Shown: positions 26,302-34,823 of the stretch, in pieces
Position numbering within the stretch: the first letter of the stretch is position 1
Layout: the number at the start of each line of letters is the position of its first letter
Assembly: GCF_965221685.1 (NCBI RefSeq)
Contig: NZ_OZ244907.1
Reading direction: 5' to 3' (one strand)
DNA length: 64,000 nucleotides
Source of the DNA: Palauibacter sp022826685
GTDB taxonomy: Bacteria; Gemmatimonadota; Gemmatimonadetes; Palauibacterales; Palauibacteraceae
Made by a program: the position numbers and the translations under genes
The notes under the pieces: model-generated
Database searches by the model: none
The model's input: only the letters and a program-made list of their open reading frames with translations
Told to the model about the DNA's origin: nothing

Positions 26302-27014
26302 TGGTCTCCAACGGGGCCGGCGCCTCGAAGCTCGTGTTGTTCGACATCGACGGGACGCTCCTGCACGCGGCGGGGGTCGGCCGCTCGGCCATCGAGGGCG
26401 CGATGATCGAGGTGTACGGGACGCCCGGACCCATCGACGATCTCCCCTTCGACGGGATGACGGACCCTCAGATCGTGCGCACGCTCCTCCGCGCCGAAGG
26501 CCTGTCGGAGGACGAGATCGCGCCGGGGTTCGACCGGCTCTGGCCCGTGTACGCGGCGCGGCTCGAAGACGAAATCGACGAGCGGCGCGACCGGATGCGC
26601 CCGACGCCGGGCGTCCCCGAGATCCTCGATGCGCTCGAGGCGGAGGGCGCGGCGCTCGGCCTCCTGACGGGCAACATCGTCGCCGGCGCCGAGGGAAAGC
26701 TGTCGGCGGTCGGGCTCTGGCGCCGCTTTCCGTTCGGCGCCTTCGGCTGCGACGACGCGGACCGGAACCGCCTGCCGCCCATCGCGCTCGAGCGGGCCTT
26801 CCGCCATACGGGGACGCGGTACGGCCCCGGCCGCACCTGGATCGTCGGGGACACGCCGCACGACATCGAGTGTGCCCGCGGGTCCGGCCTGTCCGTGCTC
26901 GGCGTGGCCACCGGCCGCTTCTCCGTGGACGATCTTCGCCGGGCCGGTGCCGACGAAGTCCTTCCTTCGCTCCGGGACACCGGCCGCGCGATGTCGGCCC
27001 TGGCAAGCGCATGA
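26301..27014 (+). CDS. HAD-superfamily phosphatase
   Basis: A 237-residue hydrolase whose ATG shares one base with the preceding stop (TGATG). HAD motifs: 'LVLFDIDGTLLHAAG' (nucleophile and acid aspartates), 'GLLTGNIVAGAEGKL' (motif II), and 'TWIVGDTPHDIECARGSG' (motif IV). A helical cap lies between motifs I and II, as in phosphoglycolate-phosphatase-like members. The likely substrate is a small phosphomonoester; none can be assigned. It overlaps the next gene by ATGA. Confidence 0.88.
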   Translation: MVSNGAGASKLVLFDIDGTLLHAAGVGRSAIEGAMIEVYGTPGPIDDLPFDGMTDPQIVRTLLRAEGLSEDEIAPGFDRLWPVYAARLEDEIDERRDRMRPTPGVPEILDALEAEGAALGLLTGNIVAGAEGKLSAVGLWRRFPFGAFGCDDADRNRLPPIALERAFRHTGTRYGPGRTWIVGDTPHDIECARGSGLSVLGVATGRFSVDDLRRAGADEVLPSLRDTGRAMSALASA

Positions 27015-28426
27015 ACCGGGGCTCGAAAGGCGACCCGAAGGCCTATCGATTCGATGTCCGCCTCGCGGGCGAGCCGGTGCGGCCCGAGGTCTCCGTCGTC
27101 TGTTCGCCGGCCGGGGTTCACTTCGAGGACCGGCAGATCCCGCTCGCATCCGTCTTCTGGGTATCGAGGCGGGCCGGCCTCATTCTCGTCTTCGCCCGGC
27201 AGGAATCCGTCGCCTTCTTCGGGGAGAGCGGAGACCTGGAGGACTTCGCCCGCAGCGTGGAACGGGGGAGCGATGTGGCGGGCCGGCGGTCCCTCCTCCG
27301 GCCGCTGGCCGCGGACGTCGTCGTGTGTACCGCCGGCACCGAGATCGCCGGGACGATCGGCGACGCGCCCCTCGAGGGGCTTTACCTCGCGGTGTTCACG
27401 CGGCGGGGGCTGCATCTCTTCGCCGAAGAGCACGAGTACACCCTTAGCTGGCCGACCGAGCACGCGGCCGAGGCCGCCGCCGACGCTGATGGAGATGGCC
27501 GTCCCGTCCTCGAACTCGCCAAGGGGGACGCGTCCTTCGAGATTCGCTATCTCTTCCCGGAGGAAATCCGCGCCGTCCTGGAGGTCGCCGGCTCCGTCCC
27601 CGCGCCTCCGGACACCGACGACGCCCTGGAGATGTTCGACAAGGGGGAAGTCGCACGCCCGGTGCGGACGCGGCTGCCCGATTTCTCCGTGGGCGCGGAC
27701 ACGCTGCAACGGGTGTGCGAGGCGGCGGTCGACCGCGTGCGGATCGACCCTTCGATCGGCGAGAGCTTCGATCGGCGCTACTTCGAGCGGCACTTCCGGA
27801 CGCTCGGTGAGATGGCGCTCGGGCCCCTCATGCTGCGGCGCTCCGCCGCGCTCGAAGCCGACTCCGTCGCCGGCGCCGTTCAGGCCATGGATGCGGAGCA
27901 GATGCGGCAGGACGCGATCGCCGCGTTTCGGGGTGTCACCGAAGAGTTGGCGCGAGTGTACGCGGCCGAAGTACAGGCGATCGTCAGGACCAGGCGTCTC
28001 GACCGGGACAAGGGCGAGAAGGCGTTGGCCGCCGCGGGCGAGCCCGCCTTGCGGGAGACGACGTCAAAGTACATCGATGCCCTGAGCCCGGCGTTCGACG
28101 CCACCCTGGCCCGGCAGCAGCTCCTCCTGCAGCAGTTGCACGCGCGCGATCTCGCGCCGCCGGAGGCGGAGGAAGCGAGCGTCGAGGAGGCGATCCGGGC
28201 CTGGAAGGACGAGGTGACGAAGCTCGACCGGGCGTACGTGTCCGCGGCCGAGGCGGCGCTCGTCGAAATCGGGGCCCTGTGGTCCGATCGCATGATCCCC
28301 GGCCTCCGGGCGCTGGCAGCCCTTCGCGCCCGGCGCTTGTCGAAGCGGGGCCGATGGGCGATTCTCGCGATAGTGGCGTTCTTCGCCGCTGCAGCGCTGG
28401 CCTGGCTGGCCCGCGACCTGATTTAG
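27011..28426 (+). CDS. Tail-anchored protein of unknown function
   Basis: A 471-residue protein from an ATG overlapping the HAD stop. Residues ~1-90 and ~100-180 look like two beta-rich modules ('VSVVCSPAGVHFEDRQIPLA', 'VVVCTAGTEIAGTIG') that could be PH/GRAM-like; ~200-440 is charged and helical with several conserved-looking pairs ('HFRTLGEMALGPLMLRRSAA', 'ARQQLLLQQLHARDL'); the last ~25 residues form a single transmembrane helix (WAILAIVAFFAAAALAWLA). It would therefore be cytoplasmic and tail-anchored in the membrane. I do not recognise the family. It sits between a phosphatase and a DsbA/VKOR pair in the gyrA operon. Confidence 0.6.
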   Translation: MNRGSKGDPKAYRFDVRLAGEPVRPEVSVVCSPAGVHFEDRQIPLASVFWVSRRAGLILVFARQESVAFFGESGDLEDFARSVERGSDVAGRRSLLRPLAADVVVCTAGTEIAGTIGDAPLEGLYLAVFTRRGLHLFAEEHEYTLSWPTEHAAEAAADADGDGRPVLELAKGDASFEIRYLFPEEIRAVLEVAGSVPAPPDTDDALEMFDKGEVARPVRTRLPDFSVGADTLQRVCEAAVDRVRIDPSIGESFDRRYFERHFRTLGEMALGPLMLRRSAALEADSVAGAVQAMDAEQMRQDAIAAFRGVTEELARVYAAEVQAIVRTRRLDRDKGEKALAAAGEPALRETTSKYIDALSPAFDATLARQQLLLQQLHARDLAPPEAEEASVEEAIRAWKDEVTKLDRAYVSAAEAALVEIGALWSDRMIPGLRALAALRARRLSKRGRWAILAIVAFFAAAALAWLARDLI

Positions 28427-28443
28427 GACCGGGAGTACGACAG

Positions 28444-29208
28444 ATGGCAAGGAAGATGGCACAGCAACAGAGCGCTCCCCCGCGCAAGAACCGGTGGTTC
28501 CCGATCGCCCTGGTCGTCATCGTGGCCGCCGGCGGGTACTGGCTCTTCGTGGGAGGCGGACAGGGCGGCTCGGGTCCGCCCGCGACGCACCCGGACCTTC
28601 TCGAGGTCCTGGCCGAGGCCGAGCCCGATGCATCCGTCGGCGTGCCGATCGGGCCCGAGTCCGCGCCGATCACGATCGAGGAGTTCTACGACCCTTCCTG
28701 CCCCTACTGCGCGAGTTTCGCGGGCTTCGCCGGCAAGCTCCTGCGCCAGAACTATGTCGAGACCGCGAACGCTCCCGTGCGCTGGGTCTCGTACGACTAC
28801 ATGGTCGGTTTCCCCAACTCCGTCGCGGCCTCGCTGGCCGCGCGCTGCGCGGGTGAGCAGGGACTCTACTGGCCGGTGCACGACCTCATCCTCTCCCGCC
28901 AGACGCAGTGGTATCAGCTCGGCGACCCCGCCAACGCCATCGCCGAGATCGCGACGCAGGCCGGCGTCGATGCCGATGCCTGGAACGTGTGCATGCGCGA
29001 GCGCCGCCCGCTCGAGGATATCGCCAAGTCGCACCAGTTCGGCGTGTCGCGCGGGGTGAACTCCACCCCCACACTCTTCGTCGACGGCGTGCGGGTGGAC
29101 CTCGCGGGCGTGGAACCCTACACGCACATCGAGGGCCTCATCCAGGCCCGGATCGAGGCGCTCTCCTCCGGGGACGATCCTTCGGAGAGCGGACAGGGAG
29201 CACCGTAG
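28444..29208 (+). CDS. DsbA-family thiol-disulfide oxidoreductase, membrane-anchored
   Basis: A 254-residue protein with an N-terminal transmembrane anchor (about 19-36) and a periplasmic thioredoxin fold. The active site is CPYC (Cys86, Cys89) in 'EEFYDPSCPYCASFAGFAG', and the cis-proline loop is 'VNSTPTLFVDG'. It belongs to the DsbA/DsbG-like 'thioredoxin_4' group that oxidises cysteines in exported proteins. The VKOR gene starts 3 bases downstream and would reoxidise it. It starts at ATG 17 bases after the tail-anchored gene. Confidence 0.9.
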   Translation: MARKMAQQQSAPPRKNRWFPIALVVIVAAGGYWLFVGGGQGGSGPPATHPDLLEVLAEAEPDASVGVPIGPESAPITIEEFYDPSCPYCASFAGFAGKLLRQNYVETANAPVRWVSYDYMVGFPNSVAASLAARCAGEQGLYWPVHDLILSRQTQWYQLGDPANAIAEIATQAGVDADAWNVCMRERRPLEDIAKSHQFGVSRGVNSTPTLFVDGVRVDLAGVEPYTHIEGLIQARIEALSSGDDPSESGQGAP

Positions 29209-29211
29209 CCC

Positions 29212-29649
29212 ATGAGTGAGTTGAACCGGCGCCGGGGGATCGCGCTCCTGGCGCTGGCCGGGCTCTTCCTCTCCACCTACCTCTTCCTCTACGCGCTTGG
29301 CTACTACGGCGAGCTTGCGTGCGGCGCGGGCGGCTGCGATCTCGTGCAGGGGTCGCGCTGGGCCCGCTTCCTCGGATTCCCCGTGGCCGGCTGGGGCGTG
29401 GGCTGGTACGTGGCCGTGTTTGGCGTCTCGATGCTGGGGACCCGGGACGGCATCGGCGCCGCGGGCTGGATCCCGCGCGTGCTGGCCGTGCTCGCCCTGG
29501 GCGGACTCGCCTTCACGATCTACCTCACGGCGCTGGAACTCTGGGTCATCCACGCCATCTGCCGCTGGTGCGTGGGAAGCGCCGTCATCACCCTCGGCAT
29601 CTTCCTCCTCACCCTCCCCGACTTCCGCGCGCTCCGTCGCCCGGGCTGA
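29212..29649 (+). CDS. Vitamin K epoxide reductase-family membrane protein
   Basis: A 145-residue, four-helix inner-membrane protein of the bacterial VKOR family, the functional analogue of DsbB: it passes electrons from DsbA-type proteins to quinone. The cysteine pairs are visible: loop cysteines in ACGAGGCDLVQGSRWA (Cys37, Cys42) and the quinone-proximal CRWC (117-120). It follows the DsbA-like gene by 3 bases, forming a complete disulfide-generating pair. Its last 41 bases overlap the convergent creatininase-like gene. Confidence 0.9.
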   Translation: MSELNRRRGIALLALAGLFLSTYLFLYALGYYGELACGAGGCDLVQGSRWARFLGFPVAGWGVGWYVAVFGVSMLGTRDGIGAAGWIPRVLAVLALGGLAFTIYLTALELWVIHAICRWCVGSAVITLGIFLLTLPDFRALRRPG

Positions 29650-30592
29650 CGCGCCCGGGCCGGATCAGGAGCCTGGGGGGGCGAAGTTCGTTCCAGCGTT
29701 CGATGAACGCCACCGCGGCTTCGACGAAGATCTCGGTGGCGATTCGGCCGCGTTCCACGGTGGCTCCGGCCGGATGACGCGTGCCCCACACGCCCGTGGA
29801 CGACATCTCCGCGGACGATGTCCCCTTGCCGGTCGACTCGTCCTTGAGTCCCTCGGCGAGGAACACCGCAAGCGCCGTCGGATCGCCCGCCAGCACATCG
29901 GGGAGCATCGCCTCCAGGTGCGCCGGCATCGTGACCTCCGCCGGGATCGCCGCCTCGATGTCCACCAGCGTCGGCATGAGGTAGAGCGAACTCGAGGTCT
30001 CGGGTGTCCCGCCGTGACGGTCGAGTTCGTCGGGCGGCGGCGTCGGGGCGGAGGCCATCCGGTCCCGATCCCGGAACGGCCCCGACACCGCGCCCAGATC
30101 GACCGCGATCCCCGCCGTCTCCTGGTTGATGCGGTCCACAATGAACGTCGTGATCGCGCGGTTCCCTCCGTGCGCGTTCAACATCAGGAAGCGCTTGAAT
30201 CCGTGCGCGATGAGGCTCTTCACCGCCTCGACGTACACCTCCTGTATGAGCGTGGAGGGCAGCGTGATCGTCCCCTCGAACCCCATGTGATACGGGGACT
30301 GTCCCGGCAGGAGGATCGGAGCCACGAGGACGTCGGCCCGCTGCGCCACGAGCTTCGCCTGTTCGACCCCGTTCAGGTAGTCGGTGCCGATCGGAAGGTG
30401 GTTGCCGTGCTGTTCCAGCGCGGCGACCGGGATCAGGACCATGTCGCTGCGCGCGAGAAAGTCCCGCACCTCCGGCACGGTCATGTGGGGCAGGTAGTTC
30501 TTCACCTTCTCCTGCGTCCACAGCGGATTCGTCTGCGCGACGGCCCCCGGGGTAAAGGCGAACAGGAGGAAAGCGGCCAGGGATCGTCGCAT
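29609..30592 (-). CDS. Secreted creatininase-family hydrolase
   Basis: A 327-residue protein with a signal peptide (FLLFAFTPGAVAQT), so it is exported, unusual for the mostly cytoplasmic creatininase family. Metal-binding motifs are 'VAALEQHGNHLPIGTD' and 'FLMLNAHGGNRAITT', and a later 'GGTPETSSSLYLMP'. The family hydrolyses cyclic amides or related bonds with Zn/Mn; the substrate here is unknown. GGGAGC precedes the ATG. It lies 28 bases downstream of the M20 peptidase gene on the same strand, suggesting joint processing of a peptide-like or amide substrate. Confidence 0.87.
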   Translation of the reverse strand: MRRSLAAFLLFAFTPGAVAQTNPLWTQEKVKNYLPHMTVPEVRDFLARSDMVLIPVAALEQHGNHLPIGTDYLNGVEQAKLVAQRADVLVAPILLPGQSPYHMGFEGTITLPSTLIQEVYVEAVKSLIAHGFKRFLMLNAHGGNRAITTFIVDRINQETAGIAVDLGAVSGPFRDRDRMASAPTPPPDELDRHGGTPETSSSLYLMPTLVDIEAAIPAEVTMPAHLEAMLPDVLAGDPTALAVFLAEGLKDESTGKGTSSAEMSSTGVWGTRHPAGATVERGRIATEIFVEAAVAFIERWNELRPPRLLIRPGRVSPGDGARGSRGG

Positions 30593-30620
30593 GGGATCTG
30601 CTCCCGTCAGGGGGTCACGT

Positions 30621-32189
30621 TCAGAAGGCGGTGATCGGCATCGTCAGAAGCGCCCCGTAGAGGTCGATCGCGTACCAGAGATTCGCGATCCGCAGGTTCT
30701 CGTCGGGCGCATGCTGGTTGTTGTCGTGGTTCGCGACGGGGACGTTCACCGCGGGCTTTCCCGCCACGTCGGTGAACAGGTAGAGGGGCAGGGTGCCGCC
30801 AAGGCCGGGCGCGAGGACGAGCGACCCCGGCCCGAACGCGCGGTCGGCCGCCGTCGAGGCCGCGGCGATGATCTCCTGCACGAAGGGGTTGTCCATGGCT
30901 GTGCGGGCCGCCGGGTAGCCGCCCCCGCCCGTGACCTTCGCGATGCGGGGATGCCGGAGCCGGGTCTCCATGTCGGGGTCCTCGGAGACGACGTGGAAGC
31001 CCTGCCGTTCGATGTGATCGATGACAAGCTGCCGCAGATGGGCGGCCTCGTTCCCCTTGACGAGCCGGATCCCCAGCGCGGCGACGGCCGTGTTGGGAAT
31101 GACGTTCCGGGCCAGCGCGCCGGTGTTTCCGCTCGTGAGGCCCCGAATGTTGAGCGCCGGAAGGAGGATCCGCTCCGACAGGGTCTCCGGCTCCCCCTCG
31201 GTCAACAGCAGCCCCATCTCCCGCTTGAGCGCGTCATCGATCGGCGGCATCGCCTCGAGCGCGGCCCGTTCCTCGGCTCCCAGCGGCTCGGCCGTGTCGT
31301 ACCAGCCCTCGATGAGGACCCGCCCCGACTCGTCCTTCATCGAGGCGAGGAGCCGGGCGAGGATGTTCCCGGTGTCTGGCGCCCAGTTCCCGTAGTGGCC
31401 GGAATGGAGGTTCCGCGTGGCGCCGTAGACGGTGACCTCCATCCCCATGGAGCCCCGCACGCCGAAGGTGAGCTGCGGACGCCCGCTCTGATGCGCGGGC
31501 CCGTCGAAGAAGAGCCACACATCGACGTCCCCGATGCGGTCCGCCGCCATCTCCATGTACTCGCCCAGATGCCTCGACCCCGCTTCCTCTTCCCCGTCGA
31601 AGAAGAAAACCAGGTTCGAGGTCGGCTGGATCCCCTCGTCCCGGAACGCCCGCAGCACGGGCAGCAGCGCGGCGATCGGCGCCTTGTCGTCCCCCGCGGA
31701 ACGCGCGTAGATCCGCCACTCCGGGTCCACCGGCTCGCCGGCTTCGGGAAAGTCGCGCGGCTCCCCTCCGGCCTCCATCGAAGCGGTGTACAGCGTCGGT
31801 TCGAACGGATGATGGGTCCAGTTCCGGGGATCGACGGGCTGTCCGTCGTAGTGGACGTAGACTCCGAGCGTCCGCTCCGCGTCCGGCACGCGCAGCTCGC
31901 CGTACACGAGCGGTGCGACGCCGTCGATGCTGAGCAGCTCCGACGCGACACCCACCGCCCGCAACTCGTCGCGGATGTACTCGGCCGCCCGGGTGACGTC
32001 CTCCAGGTCGCGGGCGCGGTTGGGATAGGTCAGGAATTCGGCGAAGTCCTGCAGGATCTCCGTCTCGTTGGCCTCCCGGTACGCGCGGGCCACCTCGGCG
32101 CCGGACTGCGCGTGCATGCCTCCGGCGGGACCGAACAGCAGCGGGACGAGCGGGATCAGGAGGCCGAATCTCGAACGAAGGGGCGTCAT
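30621..32189 (-). CDS. Secreted M20-family metallopeptidase
   Basis: A 522-residue exported peptidase (signal peptide ending near 'PAGGMHAQS'). The dizinc site follows the M20 pattern: 'GVYVHYDGQPVD', 'RSAGDDKAPIAAL', 'FFFDGEEEAGSRHL', and the C-terminal 'VANHDNNQHAPDE'. A dimerisation/lid domain lies in the middle ('GVRGSMGMEVTVYGATRNLH'). Relatives are carnosinase-like dipeptidases and aminoacylases. The ATG at 32189 follows GGAGAG; an open frame further upstream is not coding-like. First of a two-gene unit with the creatininase-like gene. Confidence 0.9.
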   Translation of the reverse strand: MTPLRSRFGLLIPLVPLLFGPAGGMHAQSGAEVARAYREANETEILQDFAEFLTYPNRARDLEDVTRAAEYIRDELRAVGVASELLSIDGVAPLVYGELRVPDAERTLGVYVHYDGQPVDPRNWTHHPFEPTLYTASMEAGGEPRDFPEAGEPVDPEWRIYARSAGDDKAPIAALLPVLRAFRDEGIQPTSNLVFFFDGEEEAGSRHLGEYMEMAADRIGDVDVWLFFDGPAHQSGRPQLTFGVRGSMGMEVTVYGATRNLHSGHYGNWAPDTGNILARLLASMKDESGRVLIEGWYDTAEPLGAEERAALEAMPPIDDALKREMGLLLTEGEPETLSERILLPALNIRGLTSGNTGALARNVIPNTAVAALGIRLVKGNEAAHLRQLVIDHIERQGFHVVSEDPDMETRLRHPRIAKVTGGGGYPAARTAMDNPFVQEIIAAASTAADRAFGPGSLVLAPGLGGTLPLYLFTDVAGKPAVNVPVANHDNNQHAPDENLRIANLWYAIDLYGALLTMPITAF

Positions 32190-32262
32190 GTCGACTCTCC
32201 GGCGAATGGTGCGGAGCGGGAACCCGCGGCCCTGAGCAGGCCGTGCCAAGGCCCCGCTGCGT

Positions 32263-33153
32263 TCAGGCGGTGGCGCGCCAGAACCCTTCCAGCGCCTCTC
32301 CGTCCGGCGAGGCGCGCAGCTTGTCGAAGGCCCGGTTCCGGATCTGCCGGATGCGCTCGCGGGTCACGCCGAGGAGCGAGCCGATTTCCTCCAGCGTCAT
32401 CTCCTCGCCGTCGTCGAGGCCGTAGTAGAGGACGAGGATCTTCCGCTCGCGCTCCGTGAGGTAGCGCTCGAACATCCTCTCCAGGAACTCCCGGCGCGCC
32501 TGGTCCTCGACATCCTCCTCGATGTCCGCGTCGTCCATCCCCGAGAAGCGCTCCCCGAAGGACGCGCTGTCGCGGTCGGACTTGTCGAGCGGCGCGTCGA
32601 GGCTGAGCTCGGCCGAGGCCACGCGCCGCAGCGCGCGCACCGTCTCCACTGGCTCCTCCATCTCCTCGGCGATCTCACGGTCCGTCGGCGAGCGTCCCAG
32701 TTTCTGCGTGAGCGCCGTCTCCGTCCGGGAGAGCTTGACGAGGTTGGAGTTCTGGTTCAGCGGGATGCGCACGGAGCGGGTCTGTTCGGCCAGCGCCTGC
32801 AGCACCGTCTGCCGAATCCACCACACCGCGTAGGAGATGAACTTCACGCCCTTGTCGGGATCGAACTTCTTGACGGCCTTGAGCAGACCCTCGTTCCCGA
32901 TGCAGACGAGTTCGGCCAGGTTGAGCCCCCGGCCCTGGTATTTCTTCACATACGAGATCACGAACCGCAGGTTCGCCGTGACGAGGCGCTCCGCCGCGTG
33001 ACGGTCGCCGGCCCGCGCCTTGCGCGCGATCTCCCGCTCGATCTGCGGGTTCTCGATGAGCGGATAGCGCTCGACATCCTGCAGATACTGGTCGAACGAA
33101 TCGAGCGCGTGCGTGTCGAAGAACATGCGTCGGCTGGTAGCCGTCTTCGCCAT
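32263..33153 (-). CDS. RNA polymerase sigma factor, sigma-70 group (RpoD/RpoS-like)
   Basis: A 296-residue primary-type sigma factor without the long region 1.1 of full RpoD. Region 1.2/2 is shown by 'FDQYLQDVERYPLI', 'AERLVTANLRFVISYVKKYQ', 'LVCIGNEGLLKAVKKFDP' and the -10 recognition 'KFISYAVWWIRQTVLQALAE'; region 3 by 'LGRSPTDREIAEEM'; region 4.2 by 'LEEIGSLLGVTRERIRQIRN'. A group 2 (alternative) role is likely, but it could be the main factor since many phyla have short ones. The ATG at 33153 is chosen; an upstream frame to 33213 adds a hydrophobic-free tail. Confidence 0.9.
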   Translation of the reverse strand: MAKTATSRRMFFDTHALDSFDQYLQDVERYPLIENPQIEREIARKARAGDRHAAERLVTANLRFVISYVKKYQGRGLNLAELVCIGNEGLLKAVKKFDPDKGVKFISYAVWWIRQTVLQALAEQTRSVRIPLNQNSNLVKLSRTETALTQKLGRSPTDREIAEEMEEPVETVRALRRVASAELSLDAPLDKSDRDSASFGERFSGMDDADIEEDVEDQARREFLERMFERYLTERERKILVLYYGLDDGEEMTLEEIGSLLGVTRERIRQIRNRAFDKLRASPDGEALEGFWRATA

Positions 33154-33312
33154 ATGAAATCCGAATCCTGACCCGGGTCGGTTGTCGAAAACTATCGTCG
33201 CGGGGCGGGCCAACCGGAACTCCGCCCCGCCACGGTTCGATCCGATCGCCCTTGATACAAACTTGAAATAATAGAGAAAATCAGAGCGAACCGCACGTTT
33301 TCCCGACAGCTG
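33154..33312 (-). other. AT-richer leader region upstream of the sigma gene
   Basis: This 159-base gap between ccmD and the sigma gene holds no gene. Part of it (33245-33300) is markedly A+T-rich against its surroundings, with runs such as 'aacttgaaataatagagaaa', and is the natural place for the sigma promoter. I could not fix a convincing -35/-10 pair. Confidence 0.35.
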
Positions 33313-33465
33313 TTACCCCGGACCCCCCGCCCGGGCTCCCTCGCCGCCCCGGCCCGAAGCCGCGGCCGCCATGCGTTCGCGACGCCGCAGGCGGAGGAGA
33401 TACCAGCAGAGGGAGGCCCAGGTGATACCGTATCCGGCGCCGATGAACAGCCAGTGATCGTTCAT
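33313..33465 (-). CDS. ccmD: CcmD-like heme exporter small subunit
   Basis: A 50-residue protein found by position and content: ATG at 33465 (7 bases after the ccmC stop), TAA at 33313-33315. It has one N-terminal transmembrane helix beginning MNDHWLFIGAGYGITWASL, followed by a basic 'LLRLRRRERM' and a glycine-rich tail, exactly the layout of CcmD. CcmD releases holo-CcmE from CcmABC during cytochrome c maturation. No ccmE/F/G/H follows; the next gene is a sigma factor. Confidence 0.85.
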   Translation of the reverse strand: MNDHWLFIGAGYGITWASLCWYLLRLRRRERMAAAASGRGGEGARAGGPG

Positions 33466-33472
33466 ACCCGGT

Positions 33473-34132
33473 TCACCCTTCCTCCGGTCCCGACAGTTCG
33501 AGTTCGAGTTCCGTTGCAGCCAGCCGGTATCGCCGCAGCCACAGGTAGGCGAACGCGAGCGTGTAGGCGACGAATCCGAGCAGCATCACGAGCCCGTACG
33601 CGCTCCACATGGACTGCGGTGAGGACGGGGGCTGGTGCAGGCTCCGCCACCAGAACACCGACAGGTACACGATCGGGACCTGGACGAAGGCGATGAGACC
33701 GATCACCGCCGCCCAGCGCGCTCGCCGGTCCGGATCCTCCGTCATCGATCGCACGACGAGGTATCCCGTATAGATGGGTACGAGGAGCGCCGTGGTCGTG
33801 ACGCGCGGGTCCCACGCCCACCAGATCCCCCAGGTGGGCCGGCCCCAGAGCGTGCCGAGGATGAGGGTGAGGACGGCTGCGAGCACCCCGAGTTCCGCGG
33901 CGGAGACCGCGAGGAGGTCCCACTTCAGTTGGCGCTGCACGAGATAGAGGATGCTCATGAGGAAGACGACGAAGAACGCGAGCATCATCACCCACGCGAC
34001 CGGCACGTGGACGTAGAGGAGGCGCTGGACCTCGCCCTGCAGCGCGTCGGCGGGCAGGACGGCGAGTCCGAGCACGCTTCCGACCGCGATGAGGGCGATC
34101 GAAACCCATCCGAGCATGGTCAGTTTGTTCAT
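33473..34132 (-). CDS. ccmC: Cytochrome c maturation heme handling protein CcmC
   Basis: A 219-residue, six-helix inner-membrane protein with the WWD heme-binding domain (GRPTWGIWWAWDPRVTTTAL). It presents heme to CcmE in the system I cytochrome c pathway. Preserved histidines flank the WWD loop ('LLYVHVPVAW' before it). It lies 10 bases after ccmB and 7 before ccmD, completing ccmABCD. Confidence 0.95.
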   Translation of the reverse strand: MNKLTMLGWVSIALIAVGSVLGLAVLPADALQGEVQRLLYVHVPVAWVMMLAFFVVFLMSILYLVQRQLKWDLLAVSAAELGVLAAVLTLILGTLWGRPTWGIWWAWDPRVTTTALLVPIYTGYLVVRSMTEDPDRRARWAAVIGLIAFVQVPIVYLSVFWWRSLHQPPSSPQSMWSAYGLVMLLGFVAYTLAFAYLWLRRYRLAATELELELSGPEEG

Positions 34133-34142
34133 GAGACCCGCA

Positions 34143-34823
34143 TCACTCCTCGAGGACGACGGGGAAGATCCACAGACAGACCACGAACAGTATCACGTCG
34201 TAGGACGCGAGTAACCTCAGCCAGCCGCCGGCCCGTCCGAGCGGGTCGCCGGCGAGGAACGCTTCGGTCGCGCCGACGCTCCCGAGGACGACGGGGACGA
34301 GGGCGGGGAAGAGGAGGAGCGGCAGCAGGAGTTCGCGCGCCCGGAGGTGGACGGTGAGGGCGGAGAAGAAAGTCCCGATGACGGAGAAGCCGAAGGTGCC
34401 GAGGACGGCCACGAGGAGGAGCGGGCCGGCCTGCGCGGTGAAGTCGACCTGGTACAGGATCGCGGCGGCGGGGAAGAGGACGACCTCGAGCGCGGCGAGC
34501 ACGACGAGGTTGCCGGCCAGCTTTCCCAGGTAGATCGCGCGCACGTCGCCGGGATAGAGCCGCAGCAGGCGGGTCCCGCCCGCGAGTTCCTCGTTCTGAA
34601 ACGTCCGGCCGAGGGAGAGGGTGCCGGTGAAGACGATCGCCACCCAGAGGAGGCCGCCGGCGAGCCGACCGAGCAGGTCGTTGTCCACCCCGATGGCGAA
34701 GCTGAACATGAAGAGGACGAGCGCGGCGAAGGAGAGCATCGCCGTGAAGCCCTGCCGCGTGCGGGTCTCCGACAGGATGTCCTTCCACAGGATGGCGGCG
34801 GCGCGCCGCGGGAGGTCGCTCAT
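34143..34823 (-). CDS. ccmB: Heme exporter permease CcmB
   Basis: A 226-residue six-helix permease; the ATG overlaps the ccmA stop (ATGA). Recognisable are 'AAAILWKDILSETRTRQGF' at the N-terminus and 'TGTLSLGRTFQNEELAGG', the CcmB signature. With CcmA it forms the ABC component that drives holo-CcmE release. A larger open frame includes this gene and an antisense-free extension into ccmA in a different frame; it is not real. Confidence 0.93.
   Translation of the reverse strand: MSDLPRRAAAILWKDILSETRTRQGFTAMLSFAALVLFMFSFAIGVDNDLLGRLAGGLLWVAIVFTGTLSLGRTFQNEELAGGTRLLRLYPGDVRAIYLGKLAGNLVVLAALEVVLFPAAAILYQVDFTAQAGPLLLVAVLGTFGFSVIGTFFSALTVHLRARELLLPLLLFPALVPVVLGSVGATEAFLAGDPLGRAGGWLRLLASYDVILFVVCLWIFPVVLEE

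Noticed and set aside
30591..32459. A 622-codon plus-strand frame opposite the M20 peptidase
   Set aside because: Shadow of the peptidase and sigma genes.
33473..34109. A second frame through ccmC (215 codons)
   Set aside because: It is an alternative frame of ccmC, without membrane character.
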